Assembly: GCA_029204225.1 (NCBI GenBank)
Contig: CM055095.1
Span: forward strand, 43,611,184 to 43,675,183
Direction of reading: 5' to 3'
DNA: 64,000 bases
Source: Diphasiastrum complanatum
Taxonomy: Eukaryota; Streptophyta; Lycopodiopsida; Lycopodiales; Lycopodiaceae
The notes beneath the pieces are model-generated. The model worked only from the letters and a program-made list of their open reading frames with translations, searched no databases and had not been told where the DNA came from. Below are positions 1 to 12,981 of this stretch, in pieces (the first letter of the stretch is position 1; every line of letters starts with the position of its first letter). A program made the translations under genes and the position numbers.

Positions 1-254
1 CTCTTATCACATCCTTCTTGAGCAGTAGTACTAGATGATATGTTTCTACTCTGAGTAGCTATTTTTGCTCCCACTTATGGACAGTTTATAGTTTATCGTT
101 ATATTGTTCATCTTTTATGCATAGTTTTTTTTCTTGGAGACGTTTTATATACGCTCCCAGGGTTACCACATACTTGACATGTACTCTTATTGGTCTTATA
201 TGCCTTTTGGCATGGAAAAGACATTAATAAAGCTTTCTCTCTCTCTCTCTCTCA
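1..254 (+). mobile_element. 3' end of a LINE with (TC)n tail
   Basis: This is the 3' untranslated end of a non-LTR retrotransposon; the element runs in from before the window. The key segment reads ACTTGACATGTAC, then TCTTATATGCC-TTTT-GGCATGGAAAAGACATTAATAAAG, then (CT)n at about 234-253. A 5-bp hairpin (ATGCC/GGCAT with a TTTT loop) sits at 200-213. The same block recurs in opposite orientation near 20440 and 23250 and in the same orientation near 57900. The 57900 copy is joined to LINE reverse-transcriptase C-terminal sequence, which is why I call this a LINE end. No coding sequence is visible in this copy. Confidence 0.65.
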
Positions 255-1600
255 CTCTCAATTTATTTAAGTTGTTTCAAATTCTTTTCGTGAGGAGCTT
301 ACACAATTCCTATGCGTTTGATAATTCTCTTGCTTCCATACCTAGTTTTTCTTGCTTTCATGGTGTGCCTTCTATAGTGATTAAGATATCAATTAGATAG
401 GCCTTGAAATTTGTCAGACTAGTACTAATTATGAATGCATAAAAGAGGCCTTTAGGCCTGCCGCCGCCTACCTACCTACATCAATAGAAAAGGGCCCGTG
501 GCAATATATGAATAGAAAGAGTTGCAGGACTATGAAAAGCATCGCATGGCGAGTTCCTAACTCACGCTCTCTGTGGAAATTTTACACTGTCGCAAAACCC
601 TTTTAAGCTTCCATCACAACACACTCTTCTTGCAATGCTTTTGAGGTTTGATTCCACAAAAAATTTCACAGGTACATTAGACAGAATATTTCACCTCACA
701 ACAACTTCCACTTTTTCCACTCAAGATAAGAGGGAATAGCTTGTTCCTTCACATGCAAAATTAAGAGACTATCGCATCTCAACACAAATCCACAATTACA
801 ACTCTCGTGAAACCCTAATGGAGTTGACAATCACATCACACAAGCTCACAAGATCATAGAAAGGTCGTATAGATTTGTCGCATGGCACAAGGCACTAAGG
901 AACTCTAATGCTCCCATATCAAGTTTTTTTCAGTCCAAGCAATATTGATTTAGTCTAAGATTAATGTCAACATGCCAATTATACAAATGTAGGTATATCA
1001 AGCTAATGTCGGTCAAGTATAATGCTAAGTCAATGGCAAAACTTGCCTAAATTTGATCTATGTTGAGGCAAAGTATAAGTTGCTAAAAACTACTCTCTGG
1101 ATAATTATTTGTCAAACAATAAAGAGCACAAGCCTATTCTTGTTGTTTGAGAGCCCGAATTAAGTCTAGGCTTGCGACTAGTGTAAAAAATCTATGTGGA
1201 CAGATCTTGCACACCAACATGTGTTGTCACAATTCCACGCATAGTATAAAAGGCACACAAGCGAGTGGAAACTTTTTTGAGTAATTTTTCAAAGTATAAG
1301 ACAAAACGGGCATCAATACCTCAATTATAGCTCCTTGACTCATGTATTGGACTTTCTCACAACATATAGATTCACTCAGATCCAAACTCATTACTAATAG
1401 AAGTATTGCCTCAAGTACCACCCTAGATGCCTATGCTGGTTGTAGACCACAACTCCACTATTGGAGTCATGGTCCACCGCCCTATCAAGCTCTTGAAGGT
1501 ATTTGTACAATGTAACTTCCAAAAGTATGAATTGAACTAATTTGATAGTTACTCAAGGTACATTGCACAAATAATCAGTAAAAGCACATAAGATTCATGC
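255..1600. other. no recognisable gene
   Basis: AT-rich sequence without a convincing ORF, splice-supported exon or RNA gene. Nothing in it resembles the transposon families seen elsewhere in the window. Confidence 0.5.
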
Positions 1601-2152
1601 AAAGTTCCAGGTGCCGTGGTACGGCACGGGTGCCATGGGACGGTACCTGGACCCCATGGCACCTGTGTCGTGGGGTACTTTGATTCATGATATGGTTCTA
1701 CAAAATAGGCATAAATTTCTGGCACACAAATCCCTTATGTCAAACTACCTTTTAAGAGGTGACTCTCACCAAAAATTCATGTCACAACTTGAGTGCCCTG
1801 ATCCAACTCTTCGCATGATTTCATGCCATAAACGTATGTCCCATCCATAGAAGCCTCCTCATGAGGGAGACATCACATGGTTGATCATCTTTTAGTCCAC
1901 TTCTCAAGTTTACAATTCTTTTGAAAGTGTCTTTAGGAAAAATCTCCTCTCATGGCTTAGGATGCTTCATAGTTGCACTACATTTCTAGAAACGCATTTC
2001 TGGACTGCGTTTCTATTTTGGGGAATGGTTTTTAGAAACGTTTTGTTGTTTTTTTGTTTTTAAATTTTTGTGGGCAATATGGGTATCAAATTAAAGCATT
2101 AATTAAGTGTGGTACACAAAGTTCCAGGTGCCGTGGGTGCCGTACAGGTGCC
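1600..2152. repeat. GGTACC/GGTGCC-rich clusters, 20-bp direct repeat
   Basis: The sequence AAAGTTCCAGGTGCCGTGG occurs at about 1601 and again at about 2119. Around the first copy (1612-1675) are many near-palindromic GGTGCC, GGTACC and CCATGG motifs. A similar cluster lies at 5450-5503 on the other side of the hAT transposase relic. They may be subterminal motif clusters of that hAT element; this is inference. Confidence 0.4.
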
Positions 2153-2205
2153 GTGGAATTTCAGATCACGACACCCCACATAATCAATTATCCATTAAGG
2201 GGGAG

Positions 2206-2606
2206 TGTTAGAATCAATGGCTAATTGTAAAGGCCAGCTTGCGTGCTAGAAGGCCTATTTCTATTTTTATATAGGTACTATCTATTTTTAGTATAGGTAC
2301 CTAAGTTAGTACCAATTTTGCTAGAATAGTATAGAAATCTATTTTAACCAAGTTAGCATAGATTTCTATTGTTAAGACTTCATAATTAGCATTTCAATTG
2401 CTATTGTTGTAGAATAGCTTTTGCTTTTCATTGTGGACAGCCTCTATAAGAGTAGATGGGCGCCCACCTCCATTGTTATCTCAGTTTCCAGCTTATGAAG
2501 CATAGCTTCTCGCAGTCTCTCTTCTTCTTCAGCTTGTGGTTGATGTTTTGTGTGAGTACTAATAAGATTAGTCTACTCCAATTAGAGAATCTCTTCGATT
2601 CTAACA
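2206..2606 (+). mobile_element. Ty1/copia-type LTR (3' LTR or near-solo)
   Basis: A 401-bp LTR that begins TGTTAGAAT and ends ATTCTAACA, a perfect 9-bp terminal inverted repeat. It is preceded by the polypurine tract AAGGGGGAG, so it is a 3' LTR on the + strand. It contains a TATA-like CTATAAGAG segment near 2443. Its body resembles the LTR at 39274 (shared gggcgcccacct/ggcggcccacct and GAGCATAGCT blocks), so the two belong to related copia families. Almost no internal domain remains upstream. It lies directly against the C-terminal end of the hAT relic. Confidence 0.8.
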
Positions 2607-5163
2607 GCCACGTGATGCACCTGTGACCCCTGCCCGTGGTGTGTGCCCTGCACCTGTATAATCTGCCTCATCCCTCTCTGGTCTGGCAAATACAACCCGA
2701 ATGGGCTCATCCTCATCATGCCCATCCTCTGACATTGGCTCATCTGCCTCATACAATGGAGGCTCTCTGTGCTCAAGCCCAAGCTGTCTCTCTCTCTCTC
2801 ATCTCGGCAAGCTCCCTCTCTCTCTCTGCCATCAATTGTGTGCCCAGGTCATCTACAGGCATGGGATGGGTGCTGTCCGTAGGCAAGTCGACCTGGCGCT
2901 CCAAATCTGCTATCTGCGTCTGCAAGACCAAAATTGAGCATGTCAGGAAAACAACTCGATCAAAAATTGAAACCTACATTTTAGTGAGACGTCAACCAAC
3001 ATGCAATGGGAGAATAGCTTTTCATCTGCAATGAGCTCGTAATGGTCGGTAGTCTTTTGGCGAGACGTGCGTTGGTGCTCAGAACACCAACCGCTCCAAC
3101 TGACTCACTGACAGCCTGTTTCTTCTCCTCGTGTGAATGAGTGCCCATGTGCTCCAATTACGCTCACACACGGAGGCAGCGCAGTCCTGTGGTATGTGCA
3201 ATGAAATGGTTCAGCACACGTGCACGGGTGGAACGTCAACGAAACACAACAAGGGAGGATGAGATGAGATGCATACCTGTGAAAGGACCCGCAGTGCAAG
3301 ACGCTGTATGGATGGATAGGTGCTGCCGAACATGGTCCACCAGGTAATGGGGAGTTGCCTCCTCTCTGGATCCTGAGCAGCCGGGTGACTGAACGTGCCC
3401 ATGCCGAAACGAAATGCAGCGAGCTCCTCCATGAGCCTGATAGGATCCAAACCTATGTGTGGACCCACCCTGTGAATGTACTGAAGCCAATCAGCCTCGA
3501 GTTCCCTGTCTGCGATCTGTGTCGGAGAGAGGAAGAGGGGATGCAACATGTGTGCAACGCTGTGGATACTCCTGTGGAAGTAGTTCCTCCGCGTCTCCCA
3601 TATGAACTTCAGCTCTGTCATCCTGCAGTTGAGAGGCATGTGGTTTAGGGCATTACGAAAAACTGTAACGTTCACAAAAAAACAAACTAGCAACCATTGA
3701 AAAGATAAAGAACAATTACAACACTGTACCGCTTACCTCTCTGCTGGCAAGATGGGCAGCTGCAGGAACTGTCCAATCCGGTCCATGAGGTCATACACCA
3801 GTCCAAGTGTCGACCCCTCGCTGTCAACCATGCAGAGCACAATGTAGAGTGGTCGAAGCAGTCCTGACAATGTCTGTGCATCCCTCTAGAACTGGTCTCC
3901 CCTCACCGTGGAAGAGAAGTGCTCCCCATCCTCAGTGTGATCCACTGCCCTCAAAAACTGTGTGCCCATGCAGCTGGAGACCAGTATGTTGAGGATCGGC
4001 CTCCTCCTGACATCAGTCCAGCCATCAGACATGATGCTGCAACCGTAAGTGGCCCAGTGCCGACGCAGAGGCTCCATCTCTCTAGACAAGGACTCAACCC
4101 TATCTCTCAGCATGTGTGTGCGGACAACCTCTGAACTAGGGACTCTCCAGCTAGGGCTGACAGACTGTGCAAGGCGGAAGGCCCTTCTGAAGGGCTCAGA
4201 GTCGGTGATGGCAAAGGGTAGGTTCAGCTCGTAAATCAGACTGGCCACGGCCTGTGTGGCCTCTCTGTCCATGTGCGGCTGATGTGCGCCGCGAATGGTC
4301 TGTTGCACAAGGGCTCTCCCTGGTGGGTGACGGGTGGTGGACCTCCAGCACGGTGCACCAACCGTGACGGGAATGGACGATGACGCTACAGGCTGGGCAC
4401 TGGTGGATGCATCGGCTGTAGATGTGGAATGGGGAGAGTGGGATGCACTGGCAGGGATGGGTGCAGCAGCATAGGTGGGGTGCACTGGTGGAGGGGCAAC
4501 ATCTGGCATGGGGTACGAAAACTGCTGGCTGAGGAGGTCATCCGGATGGGAAGGGAAGGAAGAAGGGATCTCTTCCACATCCTCGAAGGCCCCAGCAGTA
4601 GCATCCTGGGCCTGCTCGGGTGGCGGAGAGTCCATGAGAAAGTCATAGACTGGGGGAGTGCGAGCAACAGTGGGTGGTGGTGGAACCGCAGTGGCAACCG
4701 GCGGACGCGATGGGACGGGATCCACCGGAATCTGAGCAGATGGGGGTGCGTGAGGCGGAACTGTCTGAGGGGCAAAGGGATTGGAGGAGGATGCACTCCC
4801 TCTTCTCGTGCGTGCCAGCCAAGCAGGCAGCAACTCTGGGTTAGCCACATAAGGAGCGGTGCAAAATCGGAGAATGCCCTCCGAAATGGTGTTCTCCCCT
4901 GCCACGAGCCGCGGCCCGTAGCTGTCCAGTAGTCGCTGCCTGTCGGGGACGGTCATGCTGTCACAAGGGGCAGCATTCAAGGTGGCACCATTTTTGGCAC
5001 GTGCACCAAGCAGATGGCCTTTAAGGCGAGTGAGGGATGCAGCAAACTCGACAAGACAGTATCGGCAGCGCACGATCTTCTGACCGGTCTTGTTGGCCTT
5101 GTCGGCAACCCGCCTGACAATGTCTACCTCGTCCCACAGACCGGAAAGGTCGGATTGCACCAT
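2582..5163 (-). pseudogene. hAT-superfamily transposase, internally deleted
   Basis: Transposase of a cut-and-paste hAT DNA transposon. The start is taken at 5163, where the product begins MVQSDLSGLWDEV and continues into a BED zinc finger (CRYC ... HLLG). A Pro/Ser/Ala-rich linker follows, then a DUF659-type segment (GCSIMSDGWTDVRRRP, about 4020-3975). The C-terminal hAT dimerisation region is spread over further exons: LYIVLCMVDSEG (about 3840), MTELKFIWETRR (about 3615), WWTMFGSTYPSIQ (about 3330), and after a GT..AG intron at about 3196-3279, CERNWSTWALIHTRRRNRLS (about 3180-3120). The RNase-H-like middle, normally about 200-250 residues between DUF659 and the C-terminal block, is missing; the apparent gap at 3864-3906 is too short for a plant intron. 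It is therefore probably a non-autonomous relic. Clear TIRs and target duplication were not found. Confidence 0.85.
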
Positions 5164-5439
5164 TGCAGATGAAATGAGGGATGGATTGCTGGAAAAAAAA
5201 CAGCAGGGTTCACTGTTGGAGAGACGCTGAAAATGGGCGAAGGCAGGGCCAAGCAAGTCAGATGCAAGGCAAGGCGTTGCGTGGGCGAAGGGCGACGCAA
5301 GGAATCAGAAGGCAGGTAGGCAAAAACAACAGCGATGGCAGGGCGGAGGAGGGCGCAGAAAAATTTCAGAGGAAATGCGAGGGGGGCGGGTAGGTTTAGG
5401 TCAATTTTTTTTTTAAAAATATTAAATAATAAAAATATT

Positions 5440-5520
5440 ATTATATTGTGGTACCGCGGTACCATCATGGTACCTCGGTACCAGTATGGTCCCGCGGTAC
5501 CCAGTATCGTGGGACCTATG
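5440..5520. repeat. GGTACC palindrome cluster
   Basis: GGTACCGCGGTACC at 5450-5463 is a perfect 14-bp palindrome, followed by GGTACC at 5469 and 5477 and GGTACCC near 5497. It lies upstream of the hAT transposase start and could be its subterminal repeat region. Confidence 0.5.
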
Positions 5521-6204
5521 GGCGGTACATTTATGTAGGTTGCCAAATGTTTTGGGTACAAGGGGGTCCAATTTTTGAACCGCGGGTCGAACCGCCAATT
5601 CAAATCGGCTCGTTTTTTTGGGTTCGAACCGGAAAAAATAAAAATATAAACTTAAATTTTTTTCTGAAGAAAAAACGGCTCGAACCCGTTTTTTTATTTT
5701 TATTTTTTATTTTTAAAACAGTTTGAACCGTTTTGTTTTGGCAGTTTCGAGAGAGAGAGAGAGACAGAGAGCCTTCGGGGTTTTTTCAAGTGTTTCATTG
5801 TAAATTGTAATATGTATGCTGCTGTACCGTGTGACATCAATGTTTTGAGTGACGAGTAACAATGATCAATCTTTCTACTCATGTATGGAAGTGGTAGTTA
5901 CTAGCTAATGTCACAAATGATATCAGATAGATCATAGCTAAAATTGCGAGCAACAGATGGATCAAGAACCCTAAATCACAGGTGGCAGGTATTGTTAGGT
6001 AACAAGACTCAGGAGTTGCACGTCAGGATTCAAATTCACTATCGATTAATCACAAATTATATGTACATGTTACTTAGTATTAGCTTTTCATTCTGAGAAT
6101 TTGCCAATACTAAGAAGATTGCGAAATTTATTTTTATGTACTATATATTGTTCTATTTATAGTTCTGTTTGGATAAATTATAAGATTTGTTTTCTTGGAT
6201 GCAG

Positions 6205-6617
6205 TTATTAAAAAAATCAGGCTGGAAGGAGGGAACAGGCCTCGGAGTTTTTGCACAGGTATTAATTTTTGAATTACTTGATCCTTCCAATGTTCTGGAT
6301 TTATAGTTGTCAAAGCTTGTGCTAGGCTGGGATCATGTGATTAAAGTGACATGGGTTTCATCTGGCTGTGTCAAAAGGGTCGGCTCGATCCTGTACAAAC
6401 TGAAATGAAGCTTGATAGGCGAGGCATAGGTGCAGAAAGGAAGGTGAAGCGAAACATTGAAGGAACTCCAAATCGGCTTCATGAGGAAAAGCCCAAGACA
6501 AAAGCACAAAAAGTACTCTCAAAGAAAGTAAGGAAGGCCCAAATTGAAGAGGAACGCCTTCAAGAAAAGGCATTCATCTGCGATTTTCTTAGGGAATTCT
6601 GGCCTGAGAATGTTTAG
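6205..6617 (+). CDS. G-patch domain protein, 3' exons (partial)
   Basis: The last two exons of a small G-patch protein. G-patch proteins bind RNA or activate DEAH-box helicases in splicing and ribosome assembly. The first visible exon (6205-6258) encodes LLKKSGWKEGTGLGVFAQ and is flanked by gcag and gt. The second begins at 6378 with GRLDPVQTEMKLDRRGIGAE and runs to a TAG at 6615-6617. The phases match, giving a continuous G-patch (GW..GxGLG..xQG..DP). The C-terminus is Lys/Arg-rich with a predicted helix (KAQIEEERLQEK) and ends CDFLREFWPENV. It resembles the short plant D111/G-patch proteins of about 140 residues. The 5' exon with the start codon was not identified; it may lie upstream, beyond the hAT relic. 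No in-frame stop interrupts these exons, so the gene could be functional. Confidence 0.75.
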
Positions 6618-8700
6618 AAAGCTGAAGGCAAGGGATTATGGGCAGTCAAGGGTTTATTCATCATGCCAAGCATCTCTTATGTGTAACATTTTGGAGGTAG
6701 AAAAGTTGGTCTATGTGATTAGTCCAACGAAGTCAATTTTCTTCCATGATCCCAGAATGATTCATTTTACTATCTTTCATGAGAATAACTATCATTTATT
6801 CAACTGGTATCATTTATGCGGAATAATATACATGTGGACCAGGCTATAATGGATGCATACGCAAATGCTTTAGATATGACTCATAGTGTATCATGTACAC
6901 AAGTCAGTAGCAAAATATTTTCTTAGATGCTTCTCCAGGTATGACTTCTCTGGTGAATTTTTAGGTGGGTTTCAAGGTAAGGCAACTTAGTGAGTTTCTA
7001 TAAGCGACTGGTTTTATTGTGTATATGAATTCTATTTTAGTCTGCAAGGAATATGCGCAATCGACATGTTGGAATAGTGGTACATAATTATACAGAAACG
7101 ACTTTGGGATCTGTAAAATCGGTCATGTGCAATCAGTCCAAACTTTGAAGATCTTTGTGGTTCTAAAGAAGCAACCATGAAGTTGCTGTTGGCAATATGT
7201 TCATTGTCTTATTTATATGAACATTGCATATTCTTTTGTTCCCATATTTCTATTGATTTTCCATATAGTGTTAAGCCATTTAATCTTTTTGGAATACACA
7301 AGTTGGTGTTTCCATTTAGTGTTGAGCCATTTGGTTCGAACTTCGGTCTTTCTGGAATACTGGCTCTTCACATCCCTGGACTAGACTTTCTCTGTACAAA
7401 TGGATTGATAGATTGTTGGCAGTATCTTTTTGAGTTTGTTGCTGCTTTTTTGGCCTATAGTCAACATCAAGTTGATGATGGCTTTTCTGATGAAGCTAAC
7501 CGACTCTTCCATTGTCGGCTGGTATATAGTGCCCCAGCTGCTATCAATTCGTCTATCAAGCAACTGAGTCGGTGGTATATGATTTTATGACACTGGGGTC
7601 AATACTCTGCCAGGGCTTATTTTGGCCTAGTCAATACTCCTATTGATACCCAGGCTGGGGCAAAAGCATGGATTTTGCTATGGTGCCCATTTTTACTTGG
7701 TACCTCCATGTTTGCTGGACCTCCTAGATAGCTTCGAATAGACTTAATGCCCTCATGTGGTTGATGAAATGCTTTGAGAGTGGTCCTAAGCTTTGAGAGT
7801 GGTCCTAAGCTTGGCTTAGAATAGTTCTGACTTAGCTATAGTTATTTGTGACTATGGAATGTGTTATTATCATCATTTGATGATAATTGCTGTGATTGAT
7901 CTTTCTAGCTGCAACATTGTTGTCTAATTTTTTGCTCAGCTTGGAAGCAACACTTGGCTTATAAAGATCTCAAAAGATAGGTGTAGTGTCGAGCTCCAAC
8001 TCAATCTCCTGCTCAATACCTGTAGATGGGGAGAATCCTCATCATAAAAATCATTGAAGAATTCAGACAAAGGACTGGCTACACCTTGGTCTTCTGTTGA
8101 GATTGAAAGACCTAATTAATAAACACAAAACAATCTCGAGTTTTTTTAGGCTTCATGAGTTTTTCAACTGTTACTTGATTCCTTCTATCTAGGCTTTATC
8201 AAGGACTCTGGACAAACCCAGCATAAAGAAAAGGATGGGAGAGATCCATATGGTGAGTATAGGCAAGTGTAGTATGAGATTGGTTCAATGAAAAGAGGGG
8301 CATGGTCGAAATGAAAAGAGGTGGGAGAGTGTTAGAGAGTGCATCACTCACTCTATGCTCAATAAATCCTCTTTGCATGGAGAAAGAGTTAAGAGACATG
8401 ACTCAACTATCTTTTTTTTTGCCAAATTAATCTTTTGATGATTTTGATGATTTTTAGATCTTTGGCTTTTTGCCTTTTCCTGAAAACTTTTTGACTTTTC
8501 CACTATGGCTCTCGGCAAGTAAAAAAAATCTAATATGCCTACCCTATGGAGCCTAAATGCCAACACTTTGAAATGAAAATAATTTCACCAAAATGGATGA
8601 GAAGTAGAGAGTTAGAGGGAGAGAGACAAGCTAAAAGCCAAATATTAGCAAAGTCTCATTGTTCCCCTTCAAGCTTGAAGCAATAATGATTGTATCATGA
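6618..8700. other. no recognisable gene
   Basis: Probable 3' flank of the G-patch gene followed by AT-rich sequence. Open frames here (such as 7177-7590) have no recognisable domain. A 20-bp perfect tandem duplication, gctttgagagtggtcctaa, occurs at about 7770-7810. Confidence 0.5.
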
Positions 8701-8710
8701 TAGGAAGACG

Positions 8711-8733
8711 GGGGGGGGGGGGGGGGGGGGGGG
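8711..8733. repeat. poly(G) tract
   Basis: An uninterrupted run of about 23 G. Such a tract is error-prone in sequencing, so its length is uncertain. Confidence 0.9.
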
Positions 8734-8947
8734 TGTTGGGGTATCTTCTTGTAAAATTTCTAAGGCATCACACATCGAAACATCATTGAAAAACAAATAA
8801 TTTAAGTGAATTATTCAATAGGAGAACACATATGAATGCAAACTATTAGCTCATTTCAGCATGTTTTCAGGTCCAAGAGTCAAAGAAAATGCATCTTACT
8901 TACTAGATCATACGTATGAAGCAATGTATCATACATTGTGCATTTCA

Positions 8948-9220
<273 letters not shown>

Positions 9221-9982
9221 TTTGAAACTTTAAATTTTGATAAACAATTTATCCTTTTGAGTGATTTGAACAATTTAAAATTTCCAAGATTGACATATTT
9301 GTTTCAAAAATTTAAAAATGCATACTTGACTAGAATGTCGATAGCTCAAATTGATTGCATTTGAAAAATAGGTATGAGATAAAATGAAAAAGTTTGTGAG
9401 ATTTTACTATTTGAAAATTTGTAATTATCATGTTACATTTGGCTTGAGAAAATTCTATAGAATGTGTGCCAACTTGAAACGTTTGTTGCTAATTTAATAT
9501 TGTAGAGTCATGACAAAAGGAGAGCATTGATAATATATCAAGTTTTGAATTGAGAGGCATTAGTAAAAATTCTTTGAAAAATGCACTGGAAAAAAAGCAT
9601 ATGGATACATCTTTTGAGCCCTCTTATATTTTTATGAAATTTGGCTCCTCAAAATCCATGTGTTTTCTTCAAATGTTAACATTTTTATTATAGTGGTATT
9701 TTTTTAAGTTTGTAAAAAATAATTGTCATGTATTGCCAAAATGCATTTTTTTTTTTAATAATGTGGAGATTGACCTAAAAAAAATCTATATGATTATCAA
9801 TTAAGATAGGTAATTAGAAAAAATGTTTGGTATAAGTGCTAGAAGAGAATTTTTGAGATAGTTTCAAATCTTTGTAATTTCTTTTGAAAACATTTGGTGT
9901 TGTTCAAAGCAATGCTTTGTGCATTGAAACATGTTGAAAAAGAAGATCACGTCATTGCTACATGACAACCTCAATTGGAATC

Positions 9983-11877
9983 ATGTTGGAAGCCAATGAT
10001 AGGCTTACCTCAAGTAACTATTCATTGTGGAAAGTGAGGATGGAATCATTTCTTGAGATGAATGATGTTTTGGATATTGTTGTAGGTTTGGAGGAGAGAC
10101 CAGCAACACAATAAGATCAAGTGAGGTATGATAAGAGGGCCAAGAAGGCTCTACACATTATCAAGATGAATGTTACCAATGAGCTTCTCAAGGAAGTTGG
10201 TAAGTGTACTTCATCTAAGGATGCTTGGGATTCATTGAAGAAGCTTTATGAATCCAAGTCTACTTCTAGAGTGTTGACTCTAAGAAGGCAAATATTTTCT
10301 TGTTTGCAAAAGAATGAAGAAAGTCCAAGTGACTTTTGTTTTGAGGATGAAAGCATTAAATGATGAGTTGGCTTGCATTGATGAGAGCATTAAGGAAGGA
10401 GAGCTTGTTGACTCTTAAGATAAACGTGTGAGCACTTTCCCCTTCCTTTTGTCTATTTTGAAGGATTTGCCTTCTTAGGATTAGGACCCCAGAACATAGG
10501 CTTCAAGCAAGAGGTGGATCTACATCGACACTTTAAGAGGATGCTATGTTCACAAAGGGCAAAACCAAAAGTAAGTGGTCTAAAGGGCAAGATCAAGTGG
10601 ATGCTTCTTCAAGTGGCAAAAAGAAGGATAGATCAAAGCTCAAGTGCTTCTATTGTGACATCAGAGGACACTTTGCAAGTGAGTGCTACAAGAAGAAGAG
10701 AGATCAAGGAGACAAGCAAGGTAATATTACTCTTGATGAGGATGGTTTGGATGTTCAAGATGTAAATGATGATGCTTTTGTGATGTCTTTGTGTATGCTT
10801 GCTAATGATGGAGATCTAGATCCTTGGTGGATTGATAGTGGAGCAATTTCACACATGACTAATGCAAGTGGATGGATGTTATCTTACTGTAAAATCAAGT
10901 AATGGATCTGGAAAACAAATTTTGTTCAATGACTTGATGGTCAAGTTGATGATCAAGAGGTTGATCTCAAAGAGCTTCAACAAGGCAATAAGGAAGTTGG
11001 CAATTTGGAGCTAGTCAAGAGCATCAAAGAAGAATCAATTGGCAAAGATATTTTGGATCAATTTTTGCAGGTTATTGAAGACCCAAGTAAAGTCAAAGCA
11101 GCAGCAAGGAAGTGTTGTTCAAGTCTACTTTACTTGTTCTATCTCATGTTTGAGCTATTTCATGTGGATGTGTGCTTTGTCAAGATATGGTCGAAGTAGC
11201 TACACTGGTGAGCATCATTTTGATGTTGGATTTGTACTAGCATTCTTGGTTGTTTTTGTTGATGGAAATAAAGCTATTGGAGGTTTATTATATCAATCAT
11301 CCATGAGTAAGTTCTCAAGTGTTTGGAGATTGTCAATTTTTGGTGAATTCATGGTCATTTTCTTGTGTCAAGGAGATCTTGAAGTTGGACTAGTAAAACT
11401 TGTTTGGTTTATGGAGTCATGTGCTGCTGCTTTAGTACCATGGATGAACTCACTCACTCATGGATTTCCAAGGCTTGATGGTTTCTTGTGGCAAGATGGA
11501 GATGGAGGCTCATTCATGGAGTGTCATGGTGGATACATGGCAACAAAGGACAAAGGAGGAGGAGACATGCAAGCAAATGTTGATCACTCACATTTATTGT
11601 TTGTTTGCTGTATTTTTCCAGAGAGTTCAGAGTTGGAAAGCATGGAGGAATCATCTCATTTACATTCTATGTGATTCTTCGTGTCATATTGAAATGATAT
11701 TGCAACATTTTGTGAGGGAGCAAGTTATTGCAAAGGAGGTGGAGCTTCAACATGTGTCCTCAAGGGAATCTGTAGCTGATATCTTCACCAAAGCATTGGA
11801 AAAGCACTTGTTTATGAAGCATAGGACATTACTTGGAGTGTTATCAAACTCTATGCTAAAACTAGTTGAAGAGGGAG
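9983..11877 (+). pseudogene. Ty1/copia gag-pol remnant, internally deleted
   Basis: Capsid sequence starts at about 9983 (MLEANDRLTSSNYSLWKVRM) and continues through DAWDSLKKLYESKSTSRVL at 10220-10285, broken by several stops. A zinc knuckle, CFYCDIRGHFASEC, is at about 10648, and the protease motif WWIDSGAISHMT at about 10828. After that the integrase and most of the reverse transcriptase are absent. The stretch 11000-11650 has no recognisable domain. The RNase H end reappears at about 11660-11880 (ILCDSSCHIEM, ELQHVSSRESVADIFTKAL). The polypurine tract GAAGAGGGAG abuts the 3' LTR. No 5' LTR was found, so the element is 5' truncated. Confidence 0.85.
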
Positions 11878-12516
11878 TGTGAAAGATTCAACTAGTTTGA
11901 TCATATTTGCTATATTTTCATATTTGCAAATTGAGGCCAACTTTGTTTTAGACTTAGAGTTTGACTTTTCAAAGTTCATTAGTCTAGATTTCATTTGAAT
12001 AAACACTTTTTGAAAGTGTGGGAAAGTTAGAAGTCGAGTTTGAGTAGATTCAAATTTGAATGTTGGGTACTTTGAATCTAGACCCAAAAATAGTAGGGTT
12101 AGCATTTTGGTGAGAAAGTCAAGTGGCCAAATAGGGTTTGGACCTGTTATAAAAGGATGTAACTCGTGGAGAGACATATCTTCTCTCTTCTCTATCTCAT
12201 TTCATGTTTATACATGGTTCTCTTGGGTTCTACTATCCATTGGTGCACTATACTTGTGATTGTATGCAATTCTATGTGTAGAATGATCTATATTTGCTAT
12301 TTAAGATCCACACGTGTGAAATACAGTAGCTTGTTGGTTTTGTATGGATAGCAATAGTACTTTATCATTTGATTCATGTTTGATCAAGTTCTATTAGAGT
12401 TTGCATCTCATTTTGTGTGTAGATGCTGATTTTTCTGGTGACATTGGTAGAGTAGCTTCTTTTGTAACCCAAGATCTTTTGTGGATTGGATCGTCATTGA
12501 TCTGAAATCCTTCACA
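11878..12516 (+). mobile_element. copia 3' LTR
   Basis: A 639-bp LTR from TGTGAAAGATTC to AAATCCTTCACA, with TGTGAA/TTCACA termini. It directly follows the polypurine tract of the copia remnant. It contains a CCTGTTATAAAAGGATG TATA-like segment at about 12144. The matching 5' LTR is not visible. Confidence 0.8.
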
Positions 12517-12899
12517 TATCGTACATTCTACATGTATGACAAGCTGCGAGGTTTAATAGGTGCTAATTTGCTTGTAGTGTTGAAAGGCGATTTCCAAATT
12601 AGATACAAAATAGGTAGAATTGAAGGCTAAGTTTTCATCTATTCAACTTAAGTGCAATCTTTGATGCTTGATCATTGATTAAAGGTCCAAATGAGATTCG
12701 TAACCTCTGATTTTAACAAAAACATTTGTTCTGTTGTTGGAAATACTATTTTCATTTTTTTATCACTTTAGTCAAAATAATTTTCTCAATATCTATGTGT
12801 CGTGGTTGTTTCTTATTGTAAAAATAATTTTGATAATATATTAAAAATAGATTCTTATAGCAAACAAATTGGTTCAAAATGTTCAAGTGTCAATTCATT

Positions 12900-12981
<82 letters not shown>

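Noticed and set aside
4429-4932. A 167-codon + strand ORF
   Set aside because: Antisense to the Pro-rich linker of the hAT transposase; Gly/Arg-rich shadow.
7177-7590. A 137-codon + strand ORF with hydrophobic start
   Set aside because: No domain, no splice or start context; probably chance in AT-rich sequence.
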